Shown piece by piece: positions 21,089 through 33,700 of a stretch of DNA of 64,000 nucleotides. The translations under genes and the position numbers were made by a program. This DNA comes from Micractinium sp. NFX-FRZ (lineage: Eukaryota; Chlorophyta; Trebouxiophyceae; Chlorellales; Chlorellaceae). Every line of letters starts with the position of its first letter. Position 1 is the first letter of the stretch. Where the stretch lies: contig JAPTJF010000261.1 of assembly GCA_029339195.1 (NCBI GenBank), forward strand, positions 1-64,000, read 5' to 3'. The notes beneath the pieces are model-generated. The model was not told where the DNA came from. It was given only the letters and a program-made list of their open reading frames with translations, and did not search any database.

Positions 21089-22625
21089 ATGGAGGCAGCA
21101 GCCGCTGCCGCTCAGCGGATTCTGGCCGCGCTGGGCAAGACGAGCAGTGAAGCCACGCCGCGCTTCTTCAAGGCAAGCTCTCCCCGCGCCCTTCTGTTTG
21201 CTTTTTACCCGCATAGATCCGCCGAAGTGTGGGAAAGGGTCCAGGTGGGTGCAGGCGGGTGCGCCGCTGCTGCTCAGCTCCGACGCCGCCGCTGGTAACC
21301 CTTACCGCCACTCCTCCCTGCCACTCCCTCTGCAGCACTTCTTCGGGCAGAATGCTGCTGGCCTGGTCGTCGAGGACAATGAGCAGCTGCCGCCTTCGCG
21401 CTGCCGCTTAAACAAGCTGACCCGAAAGGTGCGGGCAGGGCTGCCTGGCAGCTTGCCGGCATCTGCCAGCTAGGGCCTGCTGCCTGCTGCTGCCGCCTGC
21501 CGCGGTGCTGCCGGTCTACTTGACTCTGTTACCCACCCTGAAGAGCTAGTGCGGCTGAGGGCCAAGCCTGCTCGATGCTGCTGCCTCCCTCCGATTAGCC
21601 GATACCCATTTTGCTTGCTCCACCACCGCCCGGCCTTCTGCCTGGTGCAGGTCAAGGACATTGTATTTGAGGAGGGGGCTGCGCTGCACCGCTGCAGCAG
21701 CCCAGAATGCGCTCATAAGGCGGAGGAGGAGCAGGAGGAGCAGCAGCAGCGGCAGCAGCAGCAACAAGGCCTCCGGCTGTTGCACCAGCAGCCAGCGTGC
21801 GCGGTGGCGGCTGAGGCAGCAGCAGCCGCCAGGGCGGCCCATGCAGCGGCAGCATCGGCAGCAGGTGAGCACGCACTTGTGTGGGCGAGTGAGGCAGGGC
21901 TGCATTCGAGGCAGGGGAGGGGCTGGGCCACAAGCGAGCCTTTAGGTGTGGCGGCAGACCGTCTCGGCAGCTGCAGTACTGCACCTGCCTGCGCTTGCCT
22001 CACCCCGCTGCTGCGATGGCCCCCTCTGTGGCGCTGCAGGGCCGCCCCACAGCCGGCGAGGGGTCCTACTCTAGACCGGCGCCTCCCCGGCCTCGGCGGA
22101 ATCGCGTTTTCATTCCTCCTGCCTGCATTTTGGCTGGTTGGCTGCCGGCAACCAGGGACCTTTGACGAGCTTGCTAGAGCGGCTGATCCCATCTGTGTCT
22201 ACCCTCCCCGTGCACATGTACCTCGCGATTCGCTGAACTGCCCCAGCACTGCCCATCACAATGATTGCTTCTCCTCTGCCACTCGCTTGGACGCTTTATG
22301 ACCCTCTCCATACTGGTTCATATACTGACCTTCCAAATGCATCCCTACATGCCTCGTCCCCTATGCCTTCACTCCACACATCTGCGGCACATGGTACTGC
22401 TGCAGCGCTGCAATGTTTGTAGTAGTTGTAAAAGTTGTACTGCATTCCATCCAAACCCTTGCAGCAGCTCCCCTCCTTGCTGTCCTGGCCCCATCTCCAC
22501 TCCCCCCGGGGCCTCGCCCTATGCGGCGGTCGCTAGATTTGCATGTAGGCAGATACACAACCGCCCAGGTAGCACCAATGAAGTGCGTGTACACGTGCGA
22601 CTGTAACACTAGGCTCTGCACGTGA
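21089..22625 (+). CDS. Small protein of unknown function with Gln/Ala-rich middle
   Basis: Four exons proposed: 21089-21172, 21336-21428, 21651-21864, 22465-22625; 183 residues, phases consistent. The N-terminus (MEAAAAAAQRILAALGK) is probably helical. Residues about 29-60 (HFFGQNAAGLVVEDNEQLPP) and CSSPECAH look like real, non-repetitive protein. A Glu/Gln then Ala run follows. The C-terminus is Cys-rich (MKCVYTCDCNTRLC). Intron 1 starts with GC. The last exon is the weakest part: it is 600 bp away and chosen because its phase fits and TGTAA follows. I recognise no family. Confidence 0.5.
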
Positions 22626-22692
22626 TTGCTGGCCACTTCCGATAGGTGTCAATGAGCGAAAGTGGGATTTGCAGGAGGGCTGAACAAGGCGA

Positions 22693-22697
22693 TGTAA
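22693..22697 (+). terminator. Poly(A) signal TGTAA (small unknown gene)
   Basis: TGTAA 68 bp after the stop at 22625. It lies close to the opposing TTACA at 22765, as expected for convergent genes. Confidence 0.55.
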
Positions 22698-22764
22698 GCA
22701 GGCGCCTTCAAGTTACCTCGGCGGCCCCAGCGGGCGACCGGCGCTGCTTTTTGCTTTTGTGGGG

Positions 22765-22769
22765 TTACA
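22765..22769 (-). terminator. Poly(A) signal TGTAA, minus strand (coiled-coil gene)
   Basis: TTACA on the plus strand, 143 bp after the minus-strand stop at 22912. Confidence 0.65.
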
Positions 22770-22911
22770 GTCTCATATCTGCAAACAAACAAAGTGCGAC
22801 ATAGACCCTTGGAACAGCGCGGGGCTGCCAGGGTTGCAAGCAGGAAAGGAGAGCAGGGCACACACCAACCTCCCCTCTGCTGCAGCTGCCCTGTGCATAC
22901 ATGCATGGGCG

Positions 22912-25900
22912 CTACCTCCCTGCGCCGTCCGAGACCCCATGCACCGCCGCCGCCGCCGCCTCCAGCTGCTGCACTGACTGAGGGAAGCGCTGCAGCAGGG
23001 CGCGCCATTCGGGGCTGGACACCAGCTCCATCCACTGCTCAGCCATCTTGGCGCCAGCCTGGCGGGAAGCCGCCTTGCCCGCCTGCTCCGCCCGGGACAG
23101 CGCCTCCTCCTCCTGCCAGGGTGGGCACGGGAGGGGGGTAACATGTAGAAGCGAAGCATTTGTTGCCAAGGGGAGGGTTGAGAAGGACGTGAGCGGGACG
23201 GAGGGGCCCGGGATGCTGGCTCTGCGTCCATCGGCAGCCTGCACGCCAACCCTCGTCCTGCGCCTGGCCCGACGCTGCAGGGGCCCAGCTGGTGCCTTGA
23301 AACCGGGGGGCTTGCCTCGACCTCCCTGGGCCGATAAAACTAATGGTATCGGCGTTTGGGTGGGACCGCCCACCCCCTAAGCCCTAAACCCGCACACCGC
23401 CTGCCCTTGGGCCCCACACCTGCAGGTGCGCCTGCTCGGCATCCGCCAGCACGCGGCGCACGTGGATGGCGCTGCGCTCCGCATTGTGCTCCAGCCGCCC
23501 CGCGTGCTGCACCTTCCTGCAAGTGTGGACAGCAGGAAAGTGGTTGGCGGATGGAGTCGTTCAAAGTGCCCCGTGTGCTGCATCTTCTAAGGTTCTAAAG
23601 ATGCTGGAGGGTTGACGGGGACAGAGTCCTGCTGCATGACGGCATTGAACACTGCAGCTGCTCGTCTAAGCTTCAGGCACCAGCAACTCGACGGCAGTCT
23701 TGGGCAGCACACAGACGTGGCACTCAACACGCCTGGGCACCCAAAGACGCCTGCCCCACCAGCTGTGGCGCATGCTCACAGCACAGTGCACACGCGGCAG
23801 GGTGGTGCCCTGCCGCACACAGTGAGCGGGCATGAGGTGCACAACACCTGCATGCCTGACTGGCAGCGTGGGCAGGCGTGCACAGGCCGCCAGGCGATGC
23901 CATGCTGTGGTATCCAGCCTGCCGGGCCTCACCGGTGAGCCTGCTCCACCAGCTGCGCAGCGTGCAGCTCAGCGGCGGCCCGCCCCCTCTGGGCGCGGTC
24001 CAGCTCAGCAGCCAGGCGCTGCGCCTGCAGGCGGGAAGTTCACCGAAATCGAGGCAGGAGGGATTTGGTTTGAGAATGGGTGTACTGGCACAGCGCTGAC
24101 TGCACACGGCACCTGGCGCGGCCCAGCAAAGCAGCCAGGCACTGCGCATGCGGCAGGCGCGCAGCTCAAACACACGCACACCCACACACTCACACGCGTG
24201 TCGTGCCGCTCCAGTGATGCTGGCTTGGTACACTTGGTACAGCATTTGTGATGCCTTACACACACCCTCTTGCAGGCTCCTGCCGTGTGCACAGGGGCAG
24301 CAGCAGCGGCAGCCGCTCTGTTCTTTCTGACCTGTCTTCTTCATCTGCGGGCGGCGACTTACCTGGGAAGGGTGCTCTGGCGTGTCCGGGGCGGCCAAGG
24401 GTGCCGCGCCCCCCTCCCCCTCCTCCTCCTCCTGCTCCTGCGGGCAGACGCCCAACAGGCTCAGGACTTGCAGGATGCGAGCGTGGCAAGAGCGAACAAA
24501 CAGGGCAGAGGGGTGCGGGGGAAGCAAGGCCCTGCAAGGCTGCCAAAAGGCATGCCCTCCCGGGCCGCACTCCAGGGCCTCAACCCTCAATCCACCAGCC
24601 CGTACAAGACGTGCGCACACACACGCACACGCACACACGTTGTCAAAGTGTTGCGCGGTGCGCACACCCACCGGGGCGCTCTGTGCGGCCGACTTGGCTT
24701 GGAACCCCTCCTCCGCCTTCTCAAAGCCGCGCTGCATGAGCGCCTGGGCGGCCTGCGGAGGGTGAGGCGGCAGCGGGGGTCACGCACCATCAGGGAGTGG
24801 GCATCTGTCTGCATCCGAGCGCGCTTATGGACAAAGGCTGCACGCGCTGCGCTGCTCTGGGCACTACAGCGCCCCCTCAGGCTGACTGGCGGCACAGCCG
24901 CACAGCGTGCGCCCGCTGCCCTGAACCTGGGGACAGAGAGAGAGAGGAGCGTGCAGGGGGCGCTTGCCTCGGCTGCCGCCTCTGCCTGCTGCAGCAGCCC
25001 CTCGGCGCGGGAGGTCAGCAGCTGGGCGTTGCGCTGGGCCTGCAGGGGGGCACAGAGAGGCCAGCCCGCCAGCGAGAAAGGGACTAAGTGCCACTCTGCA
25101 GCCACTGGAGCCCCTCTGCTTGCAGGCGTCAAGTCAAGTCTCGCCTCCCCTGTGGGCAGCTTGCACCGCACAGTCTCCCGCCCCGCCTCCACACCTCCTC
25201 GGCCCATCCACCATCCAACCCTATTCCCCTTCCCTGGCGCCGGCCCGCCCCCCCGCCCACCCACCTGCAGCAGGGCGCTCCTGGCCATCTCGGCGCGCTG
25301 CATCGCCTCCTCGGCTGCGGGGAAGTGCAGCTCAACTCGCGCTGCCGTCAGGTCTGCCCGCTCGGTCAGCGCGTGCGCCTGCCGGGGGGGTGGGGGGGTG
25401 AAGACGTGAGGGGTGTGGTGGGCGAGACGAAACAATCCAGACCGGCAGGACTGTTCCAGCACGGGTGGTGTACACACCTCGTGCCGCAGTGCCAGCCCTG
25501 CATCCGTCAAACGAAGCCACCGCACTTTTGCCAGCCAAACCTGCTACACCATGCCAGCATAATAAGGCAAGGCAGGGGTAGAAGATTGGGAGCGGCGGCG
25601 AGGGCAGCAGGCAAGGGGGGTGCGAAACCCTCCACCATACATGATGAACTCTAAAACTGCAGCAGGGGCTGTACCTCGCACAGCAGCCCTGTGGTCTTGT
25701 CAGCCTCGCCGCGCGCTCCAGTTGCGCTGGTGCCAGGGCCGGCGCCGGTGCTGGTGAGCCGACGGCTGAGCTCCGCAGCTCGGCGCTGGTTCTCCTCTGC
25801 CGCCTGCAGGAGCCCAGGGGGCAGCGAGGAATGCAGGCTGGACACCACGGCACCGCATTGCCTGGCTGCCTGTGCACCACTGCCCGTGTTGCAATCAGTG

Positions 25901-28900
25901 CTGCAGGTGTTGTACTGCAACGGCTTCCGCTGTGCCACCCTTTGCCTGATCTGGTGCTGCCCCCTGGCCTCCCTCTAGCTCAGCAGCCAGCGAGGCAGCA
26001 AGTGCACTGGCCATGCTTACGCAGTACTGCCCCATTCCCGCCTGGTAATGCATGGCGCACTCGCCTTGTACTGCCTCTTGGCCTCCTCCAGCTCAGCGGC
26101 CAGCGAGGCCATCATCTCGTCTGCTTGCCGGTCCAGCTGCAGCGCCAGCAACAAGAGAGCGCAGGCAGTCAGGGTTAGGGCACAAGGCATGGGCAAGGTC
26201 TTCATCTGCGCAACGGTCCAGCTGCAGTGCGGGGGTGGAGTGGACCCAGGGCGGTTAAAATCTTGAACCTAATAACATGGTTGAGCTCGGCAGGGCAGGG
26301 CTCTTCGGTGAAGCTACTGACATTGGTGCAGTGCGCCGGGCATTGGTGCAGGTTGGTGGGTAGAGGAACACACATGATTTGCTCTAGTTTGAGCCCCGCC
26401 CGCCACCGCAAAATCCACCCAATTAACCTGTGGGGTGTCTTGCTCCCAGCCTTGAGACCACACCCGCAACCTTTTCCCACCCACACGTGTGTCCCAACCA
26501 CAACCAACACGCTTGTCCCTCCTGCACACGATTTCCTCTCACCCCTGGGATGTCTCGCTCAAACTCTTGCACCTTCTTCTGCTGCTCAGCGCTCAGGGCT
26601 GCGGGCAGGGACGGGCCAGGGGTTCAGGCGGATGCAGGAAGGCACACGCAGGGGCACAGAGATGGAGAGGCTCGGCAGCTGTAAGCAGCTGCCATCGTGC
26701 CGTAGAGTGAGCGCCCCAGGCCTGCCACACTCGTGCTCTCTCCGCCTGCCTCCTCAGCCCCACCCCACACCCGCCCTGCCCCTCTCAAACCAGACTTGCT
26801 GTCCCGCCCACCTTAAACCCCAGCGCCTACCCTGCAGCTGCCCTGCAGCTGCCCAGCACCTACCCTGCAGCTGCTCCGCCTCCTTCTCGAGGTAGAAAGC
26901 CTGCAAGGGAGCGGCAGGGAGAGGAGGAGGCACACGGCTGACAGGCGGGCTGTGCAGGTCGTGCAGGATGTGTTGGCGGGCAGGAACTCTGGGACAGGCG
27001 TGCAAATGTGCAAACGCAGTGCGTCAGTGCCCCCTCGTCGCCACCTTCTCCTAGAAAGGCATTACCTGCGCCTCCTTCCTCTTGGCTTCCTCCTCCAGGT
27101 TGGCAGCCTGCTTGGCCAGGCGGGCAGCCAGCGCCAGCAGGCCACGCCGGCTGCGCGGCGGCGTGCCCCTGCACAATGCAAGCACCCACAGGGATGGACG
27201 GTGCAAGTGACGGTCGCTTTAGACGCAGCGTGCAGCCGCTGCTTGGGCAGGGGCGCCGCCAAACCTGTGAGCAGCCTGTGGGTCGGCGCTTCCGCGCCAG
27301 CGCGGCACTCGCCCCCGGCTTCTGCCTCTGCTGTTGACCTTGGCCCAGCACAGCCGCACCTGGGCGTGGCGAGGTGCACACTTGCCCCTGCTGCCCCTGG
27401 CATGGCGGTTTGCCCAGGCTTGCACACATGTACCCTTCCAGCTCTCACCTGGGCTGCCTTCCCACCCCTGCTTACTTTGCCTGCCTGCCCGATGTCCTCA
27501 CCTGGGTGAGGTGGGCTGCGCTGACGTGGCCGCCAGCTGGCGCTCCAGCTGCTGGGCGCGCCCCGTCAGCCGGTCCAGCCGGTCCATCTCCACTTCTGCT
27601 TGCTGCAGGCCAATAGGGAGAGGTTGCTACACGGAATCAACTAATGCTTGCTGCGGGCGAACCAGGCAGGGAGGGGAGCCAGAGATGGGGGCGGAGCGCG
27701 GATGAGCCGGAGGGATGATTTGCACGGTGGCCTGGCTGACCAGTGAGCATGCCTGCTGCTCTCCCCCTCCCCCTCCACCTCCCCCCCCAGCTCCAACTCC
27801 TACGCCCAATCCCCCTCCGCTCGTCCACACCACCAGACCAGCACGCCACCACTGTTGCTTAAACTGTACTGCTCCTTTGTACTGTTCCGTGCTGGGCACC
27901 CGACCCTTCCTGCACTGGGACTGCTCCTGGCCTCCCTGCTGCCTCCTGCCCTGCCCTGCCCTGCCCGCCCTGCCTGCATGATGTTTCGTGCCTCCGCCTT
28001 CTCCTGCTCCGCCCGGGCCGCCACGTGCGCCCACACGCGAGCCTCCTGCGCACAGTCAGGGAAGGCGGGTGGATGTGGGGGAAGGCGGGTGGATGTGGCA
28101 GTTGCAACACTCAAAGGAGTGAGGGATGCGCCCGGAGGTGGGAGGAGTGCAGCCCCAAGCCACCTGCCGGAGCAACGGGAGGGGAATGCAAGCATCGGAG
28201 GTGGCTTGGGGCTGCACTCCTCCCACTTCCCGTTGCCTTGCTGCCTCGCATGCCGTCCCGCTGCACGCAATTCCGCCTCCCCCCTTCTACCCGTTCTCCT
28301 TATCTGCCACCATCTGCCCGCCTGCTCATCCACCTGCATCTCCTCTGCTCCTTCCAACTCCGCAGCACCCCCGTCCGCCGTCCCGCCACCCTGCCCACCC
28401 ATCCTGCGCACCTGCACCGCCTCGGCGCTCTTCAGCTCGGCGGCCCGCGCCTGTTCCTGCGCCTCGCCGACCTCCTGCTGCACCTTCTGGAACAGCGGCG
28501 CCTCGTGAGCCAGGAACTCCTGTTGTGAGCGACGAGAAAGAAGTAAGCATGAGTGCGTAGGCACTTTGAGCGAAGAGAGGCTGGGGGACTTGTGTTGCTG
28601 AAGGTGGGGAAGGAAGACGACACGAAATGAAGAAAAAAAACAGAACGACGGCGGGACTGCGACAGAGGAGGGGAGGACAAATAGTGCACTCGATGGAATG
28701 GAGGCACCTTGTGAGCCGAAACGTCCTGCAACCCACTCGCTTCCCCCTCCGGCCGCGGGGTGCAGTCCCCTCCTTCTGCCCTCTCCCCAGGGCTCAGCTG
28801 CCCACGTGCCTGCTCTGCCGCCGCGACCTCACGGACGTGGGGAGACCAGTAGGCTTCCAGGGGCTCCTCAGGAGGGGTCGCCTGTGCACCGCTGGCGCCA

Positions 28901-30567
28901 GCTGGGCGGTGGACGTGTGCGCCAGCGGGAGGCCCCTCCACCAAAACAGGGACCTGCGGAGGGGCGCCTGTGCCGCTGTCCACCCCGCCAGCCAGCGGCT
29001 TGCTGCCATCAGGCGCCGGGCCGGCGGCAGACTCTTCCGGCATGCCCACAGCAGCCCTGCCTGTCATGCCGGCAGCGGAATCCTGTTGGTCAGCGGGCAG
29101 GTGGGCAGCGGCAGCAGGGGGTCCCTCCTCCATGCCACCCCTCAGGCGCAGCACCTCCTGTGCCCGCTGGTCCACACCCCTGCGGGCGGGCAGGAATGTT
29201 GGGCAGCCAGGCAGGAAGTTGGGGGGGCACGTGCCGCCTCTTCCACAGGGTACAACGGCACGGCAGCTTCTGACCTGCCCACACGACACGACACCGCCTC
29301 AGCCCGCCCCTCCACCCACATCGCGCCCACCTAGACACGCAGGCTGCTCCACCCCACCCTGCCACGTGACAGTCACTCTGCTGACAGGAAGAGAAGAGAA
29401 GAGAAGCCCCCCTTATCCCCCCTGTCCCAGAGCGCCCCCACAGCACATGCTTGCTTGTCCATTTGGCGATACTGTGGTGATTGAGAAGACCAAGAGGCAC
29501 CCCTCAGTACCTTTGCACCCCCACAGCATGTGATCACCTGGAGGTGGTGTCTTCAGGGCGCCCCAGGGACTGAGACTCCCTGGCCAGCGTCTGCTTGGCG
29601 GCCGCCTGCACCTCTGGGGTGGCGGTCACACGATCCAGCTGGGAGGCTGTGGAGGCCTGGAGGGAGGAGGGGGCCGGCGGAAAGGGCTGAAGGTGGAGGC
29701 CAGAGGCAGGGCCAGGAAGGGGCCGGCGGAAAGGGCTGAAGGTGGAGGCCTGAGGCAGGGCTAGGAGGGGAAGGGTGGTGTGAGCAGGAGGAAGGCGGTC
29801 ACAGTGAGCACAGGTGCACATGCTTGCTTGTTTGCTATGCTAAACAGCCTCTTTGCACACACACAAGTGGCACGTGTTCAGACCTGTTCATCCCTCGTCC
29901 CAACCCAACCGCCCTCCACTGCACCTGCACGGCGGGCGCCGCCAGAGGCTTCTCCTCGTCCCGCTGCAGGTAGTGCTGGGCAGCCGCCTTGGGGGGCGGC
30001 GCCACCTGCGCACACGCAAGCGGGGCAGGCAAGCGGCCGTGTGATGTTGCAGCGTGGCCATGGAAAGCCCAGCGGCCCACCAGCCAGCCTGCTTGCCGTG
30101 GGTGGGGGCTGCCGCCACCTGGGCGCCACGTGGCGTGGGGCAGGCAGGAGAGCGTGCTGTGCCACCTCACCTCGGGCACCTCCTCTGCCGCCGCCACCAC
30201 CCCGTGGGTTGGCTCTGTTGCCTCTGAGAACGACAACCCCACGTCGGGGCCGTGCAGCTTGGTGGCTGACACATGTAGCCTTCGCACAAGCAGAGGGATC
30301 GAAGGGAGGGAGGGAGGGCACGAAGGGTGAGGTATAAGCCAGGGTGGGCGGCAGCTGACTCACTGGCGCGCGCGGGGCCGCCCCCCCCGGCAAGCCTGCA
30401 GCTGCCGCCGCCGCCGGCGCACCCCAGCCAGGACCGGACCCACGCGAGCTCTGGCCCCTCTCGCCACATCATGTGTGCTCGGCTGGGTCTGGGCGGCAGC
30501 TCAGGCGAGCGCCGCCGGCGTCCAAGGCCTCCCGAGCCCTGTTGGCTCTCGCTTACCTGCTCGCCAT
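22912..30567 (-). CDS. Long coiled-coil protein, 20 exons, unknown function
   Basis: Exons in transcript order: 30567-30557, 30279-30171, 30005-29925, 29656-29538, 29179-28708, 28519-28412, 28045-27974, 27602-27502, 27168-27066, 26900-26864, 26598-26543, 26136-26065, 25803-25675, 25378-25265, 25039-24968, 24752-24668, 24466-24363, 24024-23933, 23516-23420, 23112-22912. They sum to 744 codons plus stop. The first coding exon is only 11 nt (ATG GCG AGC AG, then gtaagc). Residues about 1-265 are acidic and Pro/Ala-rich. From there to about 700 the protein is dominated by Ala, Glu, Gln, Arg and Leu heptads (AELKSAEAVQ, EMDRLDRLTGRAQQLERQLA, LAKQAANLEEEAKRKEAQ), predicting a long coiled coil. The end (EWRALLQRFPQSVQQLEAA) looks globular or helical. 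GC donors follow the exons ending at 27974, 26065 and 24968. A structural or tethering role is only inference. Confidence 0.8.
24113..24165 (-). repeat. Exon echo beside coiled-coil exon 18
   Basis: The intron copies the exon 18 start region at 23998-24030 (plus-strand gtccagctcagcagccaggc versus gcccagcaaagcagccaggc, then actgcgcatgcgg). Displacement is about 110 bp. Confidence 0.65.
25966..26003 (-). repeat. Exon echo of coiled-coil exon 12
   Basis: Plus-strand cctggcctccctctagctcagcagccagcgaggc repeats the exon 12 segment at about 26079-26110 that encodes LAAELEEA. Displacement is about 113 bp into the downstream intron. Confidence 0.7.
28061..28100 (-). repeat. Two 20-bp tandem copies in a coiled-coil gene intron
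   Basis: The unit gaaggcgggtggatgtggnn is present twice head to tail, just outside the exon at 27974-28045. Confidence 0.8.
28136..28228. repeat. Near-perfect intronic hairpin (30-bp arms)
   Basis: 28136-28165 and 28199-28228 are reverse complements at 29 of 30 positions, separated by a 33-base loop. A shorter inverted pair (28173-28181 with 28228-28236) sits beside it. It is inside the intron between exons 6 and 7 of the coiled-coil gene. The structure is strong enough for a hairpin RNA, but nothing shows that it is processed. Confidence 0.85.
29670..29767 (-). repeat. Two-unit 49-bp tandem repeat
   Basis: ggggccggcggaaagggctg begins both units (29670 and 29719), which differ at a few positions. 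It lies in the intron directly upstream, in transcript direction, of the exon at 29538-29656. Confidence 0.85.
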
Positions 30568-30788
30568 CGCTCCGCAAGCCTCAAACTCCTCGTTGTTCAA
30601 CCTTGCGCAACGTATTGGATCCGGTAACAGCAGGGTGAAGCGCTGACGCCCCTGGTTCGTGCCAAATCAGGGGTGCTTTCTTCTTGACATGCCAGCACAG
30701 AGAGGGCAGGTGAGAGAGGTCTGACTCGACAGAAGCGGTGCATTCCGAGCAAAGAACAGCTTCAGACAAAGCAAGGTAGAAGGCAAGC
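30568..30788. other. Short tandem intergenic between two minus-strand genes
   Basis: 221 bp between the RBBP5 stop (30789) and the coiled-coil start (30567). It must hold the RBBP5 3' UTR and the downstream promoter. No TTACA signal is present. Confidence 0.6.
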
Positions 30789-33700
30789 CTACTCGGAGCG
30801 CTGCCGCTTGGGTGGCGCCTCGCCCTCTACTGCCGTCTCTTCCACCGACGCCGTGCCTTCTCCACTCCCTGCAGCCGCTGCCCCTGCTGAGGGCGAGGCA
30901 TCCATTGGCTCCGCCTCTCCATCTTCTCCCCCAGGTGCCACTGTCCCCCCTCCAGCAGCGGCAGCAGCAGCAGCAGCAGCAGCAAGTGGTGCAGCGGCAG
31001 CAGCAGCGCCCGCACCGCCGTCGGCTCCGCTGCTGGGTGCGGAGCCGGCGGGCTGCCCTGCCGCAGCTGCCGGCTGCTGCTGCAGTGCCTCCAGGCGCAG
31101 CGGGAGGTGCAGCAGCGGCAGGGGGGCGCCCGGGGCAGCACCCAGCTGGGCAGCCAGGGCGGCCTGCCCAGCGGGCGGGGCGCCTATGTCTATTTCCCCC
31201 GCCTCCTCCGCCTCTGCCGCCGCCTGACGCTCGGCCGCTGCTGCAGAAGGGCAAAGAGTACACACACAGGGGCAGAGGGTGTGCTGATCAGCAGGCTTGG
31301 GGGCGCTGGTGGTGCGAATGCAAGACCCCGCAGAGAGCAAGCCAAGCGGCTGGAATAGGCAGGCAGGCAGGCTGGCGGGTGGTTTGCAAGCAGGCAGGGG
31401 GAGGGCAGCGGTCACGCCCGCCTGTCGGCGCCTGTGCAATGCTGCTGATCTGCTCAACCAGCCCCCAGCCGCACAGACCTGACCAGCCCTTTTGCGCACA
31501 CCACCCCAGCCGCCCACCACCACCAGCAATCCACCCCGCACGGCCCACCTGCCGCCGCCGCCGCCTCCTCCTCGGGCCGCGGGTTGCGATCAAACTCGTC
31601 CTCAGGCTCAAAGTATTCACTGCATGAGGAATGCATGGGGGAAAAAGACCCACTGTCAGCACCCAGGTCCAGTTGTAAAAGCAGCGCAGGGGCAGGGGGG
31701 GCGAGGGCCAGGGGGGCGGGGCAGGGCGCGGCGCCTCCCAGCTACTAGTCCCTCAGGCTCCCCAATGTTGCTGCCCACTACTTGCCCCCCTCACTGCTGT
31801 GAGCGTGTAAGCCCCACCCTCTGCCCGGGGCTTCAGCTGCTGGAATCGGGTGCAAAGGGACGCCAGATGCCGGCACCATCCCGAATGAGAAGTATACCAA
31901 GAGGCTCGTCCCCTCAACTCACTCGTTGACTTTGAGCTCGTTGAAGTCAGGGGCAAAGGCAGACCAGTTCTCTGTGAAGGCCTGCATGGGGGAGTGACAA
32001 AAGGGGAGATGATCTGGGAGGGCCGATGCCAACAACCTGCTCAACGACGCTAGACCGAGCCCCTGCCATGCAGCAAAGACCAGAGTGCCTTCCTGCCGCC
32101 CACTTTGCGTGTTGCAGGAGCACACACTGGGACTCACACTGCCACCCGCCAACTACCCGCCAGGTGCCGCAAGGTACTGGCAAACTTCTGCCGCCCACCC
32201 AGCCACCCGCCTTGGCATGCCGCTAAGCTAGGGGTGGACCCCTGCCACCCACCACTACAAGAATAAGACAAGAAGAGTGGGAATCCGGGCCCCCACCTTT
32301 GCCCAGATGTCGATCCAGCCAGCGGAGCTCAGCGCCAGCAGCTGCATGGGCGCAAAGCTGGGGTGCCAGCACAGCGACACAACGCTGCTCCTGCAGTGCG
32401 GCGCCCGGGGGGGGGTAGCGGTCAAATGGGCCGGGTGGGAGGCGAGCGGGCCAGCGGGCATCCACACGCACGTGCACATGGGCACATAGGCTTGCACCGC
32501 CCCCACGACCCGCCTCTCACGCGCTTGCTGCTGTCCTGCCTCGCCAGGGCACCAAATTCCCGCACCTCCAAGCCAGCTCTCCAAGGCACCCGCCACCTCG
32601 TTGCTCCACCCCACATCAGGACACCAGCAGCACACCAGCAACACGCTTCAACACACACCCACACCCACACACAAGATACCCACATCAGCACAAGGAAATA
32701 CCCCACATCAGCACACATACACAGGCTCACTTGACAGCGCCCCCCTGCCCCTCCAGCACCGCGTTCTGCCTCGCCTCCAGGTCGGCTTCATACAGGTAGA
32801 CCACCTGGCCGCCGCCCTCGCAGGCCGCCGCAAAGTACTCGCCGTCTGCGGGAGACAGGCGGGCACAAGGGAAGGTGGAGATGAGTGACCGGCAGGGCAG
32901 GGCAGGGCAGGGCAAAGCGGCTGTGTACAGGTATCATCAATCAATCAATGAAATGAAACACACACATTTGTTGTTAGGGTTGTTGTAACACTCCCCAGCG
33001 CCACACCCCCTGCTCTTGCAGGCACACATCCCCCCACCAGGCCCCCATTCACGGCCACGCCCACCTGCGGAGAAGGCGGCACACCTCCAGGGCTTCCCCC
33101 GCACCCCGTTCTCGCTCACAAAGTCCAGCTGCTGCGTCAGCCAGGCCCGGCCGTCGCCGTAGAAGAGGGAGCTGCGGTAGCGGGGGGGGCGGCCCGCCAG
33201 GTGGCGCGCCTCTTCCAAGCTCACCACCTCCCACTCCTTGGCCTCCTGCCCCTGCTGCCCCTGCTCCTGCTGCTGCTGCACTGCGGCCGGCAGCCCTGCC
33301 GCCGCCGCCGCCGCCTGTGGCTCCGCGACGGCCACGTTCCAGCTGCCTGCGGCGCGCGCCAGGCGCTGCTGCGAGCGCAGCGGCTGGCGGTTGCCCGGGC
33401 AGTGGAGCAGGTAGATCCGGACGTGGAGGTCGGCGGTGGTGACCAGCAGGCGGCGCCCGCTGGGGTGCAGCTGCAGTCCCAGGATGCGGGGCGCACCCTC
33501 AATCTGCAGGGGGTGCCAGTGGGGGCAGGCAGGCGGACGGGTGGGCGGGAGGACATCCAGGAGTGCAACGTCCTGGCGGCGCAGCATTGGCAGCACACAG
33601 CTAAAAAGGGCACAGCAGCACGCCACAAAGTGGGAACAGACAGAGGACAGAAAGGCAGAATGAACTTCCCGCGCACCTAGCAGCGCCAGGTCCCGGCGGC

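Noticed and set aside
24270..25409. A 379-codon plus-strand ORF
   Set aside because: Antisense to four phase-consistent exons of the coiled-coil gene. Composition is typical of antisense reading of Ala/Glu/Gln-rich code.
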